A DNA stretch of 64,000 bases from Adiantum capillus-veneris (Eukaryota; Streptophyta; Polypodiopsida; Polypodiales; Pteridaceae), in the NCBI GenBank assembly GCA_014529385.2, contig CM043966.1, positions 107,041,587-107,105,586 on the forward strand, written 5' to 3'. The notes beneath the pieces were generated by a model. The model saw only the letters and a program-made list of their open reading frames with translations. It was not told where the DNA came from and searched no databases. Positions 63,124 to 64,000 of this stretch are shown here, piece by piece; the first letter of the stretch is position 1, and each line of letters starts with the position of its first letter. The position numbers and the translations under genes are program-made.

Positions 63124-64000
63124 TTCTCTGCTTTGCACACTTGCACAAGACGCCTATTTGGATATTAGGTTTTAATTTTTGTGTTTCTTTGCACTACAAT
63201 CTACTATGTGTAAGCATATTGTTTTTGACTCTCAACAACACATGAATACTATACTGCATCAACAAATTTCTATGGCAAGGCCAACCAAGCAAGACCAATT
63301 TGCCACCAATTCTATCCAATACATACTCATAGATACATCATACACACATATGTATGTATATACTATACATACATATTTATACATATATATATACTATATG
63401 TATAAATACATACATCTAAAAGCATGGGTTGTGGGTGTGTATGTCCGTGCTATACTGAACTTACATATATGCATAAATCATAAATACATGAACAGGGAAT
63501 GGGGACAACAACAGGAACGGCAATAAAGACCGAATGAGATCAGGGCTCGAAGGAAAGAGGGAAGATAGCCTGAGGGGATTGGAAAAATGGAGGCTTCATT
63601 GAGAAGCCACGCTCTAATGGCCAAAAGGTCCCGAAATCTGCCTAAAATAGCTTGAATATTTCCAACAGAATCTCTGCAAAAATCTGAGATCGTCCCATGT
63701 CCTTTAGAAAACCTTGGATTGACCACTTTCTTATCCCTGAACAGACTTTTCGCAACTAAAATGGAGCAGGAGCATGCTTCAAAGTCTGTACAGATCCTAT
63801 TTGGAAAGAGTTGGAACAGCCCATAACTGCAACGTTGTTCCAATTACTCCCACTGGGGCCAGATGACATAAGAGAGTGACTTAAAGAACACAACGTCATG
63901 CATTCACATTTGCACTCACATAAACAACTAGAAATAGAACAAGAACAAGCCATCTGTGTGATTCACCAGAGCTCACCTTGCGACTGCAATGTCTTTAGCT
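63124..64000. other. No recognisable gene; AT-rich microsatellite
   Basis: A TA/CATA-rich tract at about 63345-63418 (TATGTATGTATATACTATAC...) is the only clear feature. Short open frames on both strands have no motif. Confidence 0.5.

Noticed and set aside
63478-63953. Overlapping minus-strand Cys-rich ORFs at the window end
   Set aside because: No signal peptide, spacing pattern or homologous copy supports a Cys-rich peptide gene; composition reflects AC-rich DNA.

Overview
The window looks like transposon-dominated nuclear DNA of a land plant with a large genome. Two things support this: the last exons of a plant-type phospholipid:diacylglycerol acyltransferase (PDAT) gene with canonical GT-AG introns, and dense debris of plant PLS-class pentatricopeptide (PPR) modules. 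The PPR style (repeated MYAKCG and ITYACILKACG cores) and the mixture of Ty3, Ty1 and LINE elements suggest a fern or another non-seed plant, but that is inference. I see no rRNA, tRNA, CRISPR or bacterial feature.

Layout: 1-5770 is a graveyard of PPR fragments, mostly minus strand, ending in a 315-bp tandem duplication on the plus strand. 6604-12324 is a nearly full-length L1-type LINE (family F1, copy A), minus strand. 12908-13391 is the last PDAT exon (minus). Its partner exons lie at 28322-28584 and 28661-29000, so one intron is 14,930 bp. That intron holds LINE copy B, the chromodomain tail of a Ty3 chromovirus, a minus-strand Ty1/copia element split by a Ty3 element (called G3 here) that itself contains a minus-strand relative (G2-N), an 8-bp-TSD DNA transposon inside the copia, and another LINE fragment. 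PDAT exons upstream of 29000 are not found, so the next intron runs past the window end (over 35 kb) or the gene is broken.

29455-30219 and 44131-44530 are parts of a ~430-480-bp tandem repeat (R1), split by a 13.9-kb Ty3-type element, G2-P (30220-44130, TSD ATTAA). G2-P is a nest: its 5' LTR carries a second LINE family (F2-A) bounded by very long (CT)n tracts, and its gag is interrupted by a minus-strand relative, G2-M (37601-41969, TSD AACAA). G2-P encodes gag, a CCHC knuckle and a protease-like region, followed directly by an unknown conserved ORF (here ORF X) where RT, RNase H and integrase are expected. G2-M keeps gag start plus ORF X only. This family is the best candidate in the window for something not yet described.

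44539-57400 holds F1 LINE pieces C and D either side of a complete but dead Ty3/gypsy element (45135-53255, ~1,029-bp LTRs about 5% diverged). Its protein motifs recall elements I associate with basidiomycete fungi. A young F2 LINE 3' fragment (54914-55388, 19-bp TSD) sits in LINE D. 57423-57848 is a second copy of the 8-bp-TSD transposon. 57869-58040 is a TTAGGGTT-containing minisatellite. 58275-59690 is LINE E plus more R1 repeat. 59950-63123 is LINE F2-B, whose RT core is deleted. The last ~900 bp carry nothing I recognise.

No complete host gene is present. The only plausible functional coding is the three PDAT exons; everything else is mobile DNA in successive nesting layers, which target-site duplications allow to be ordered.
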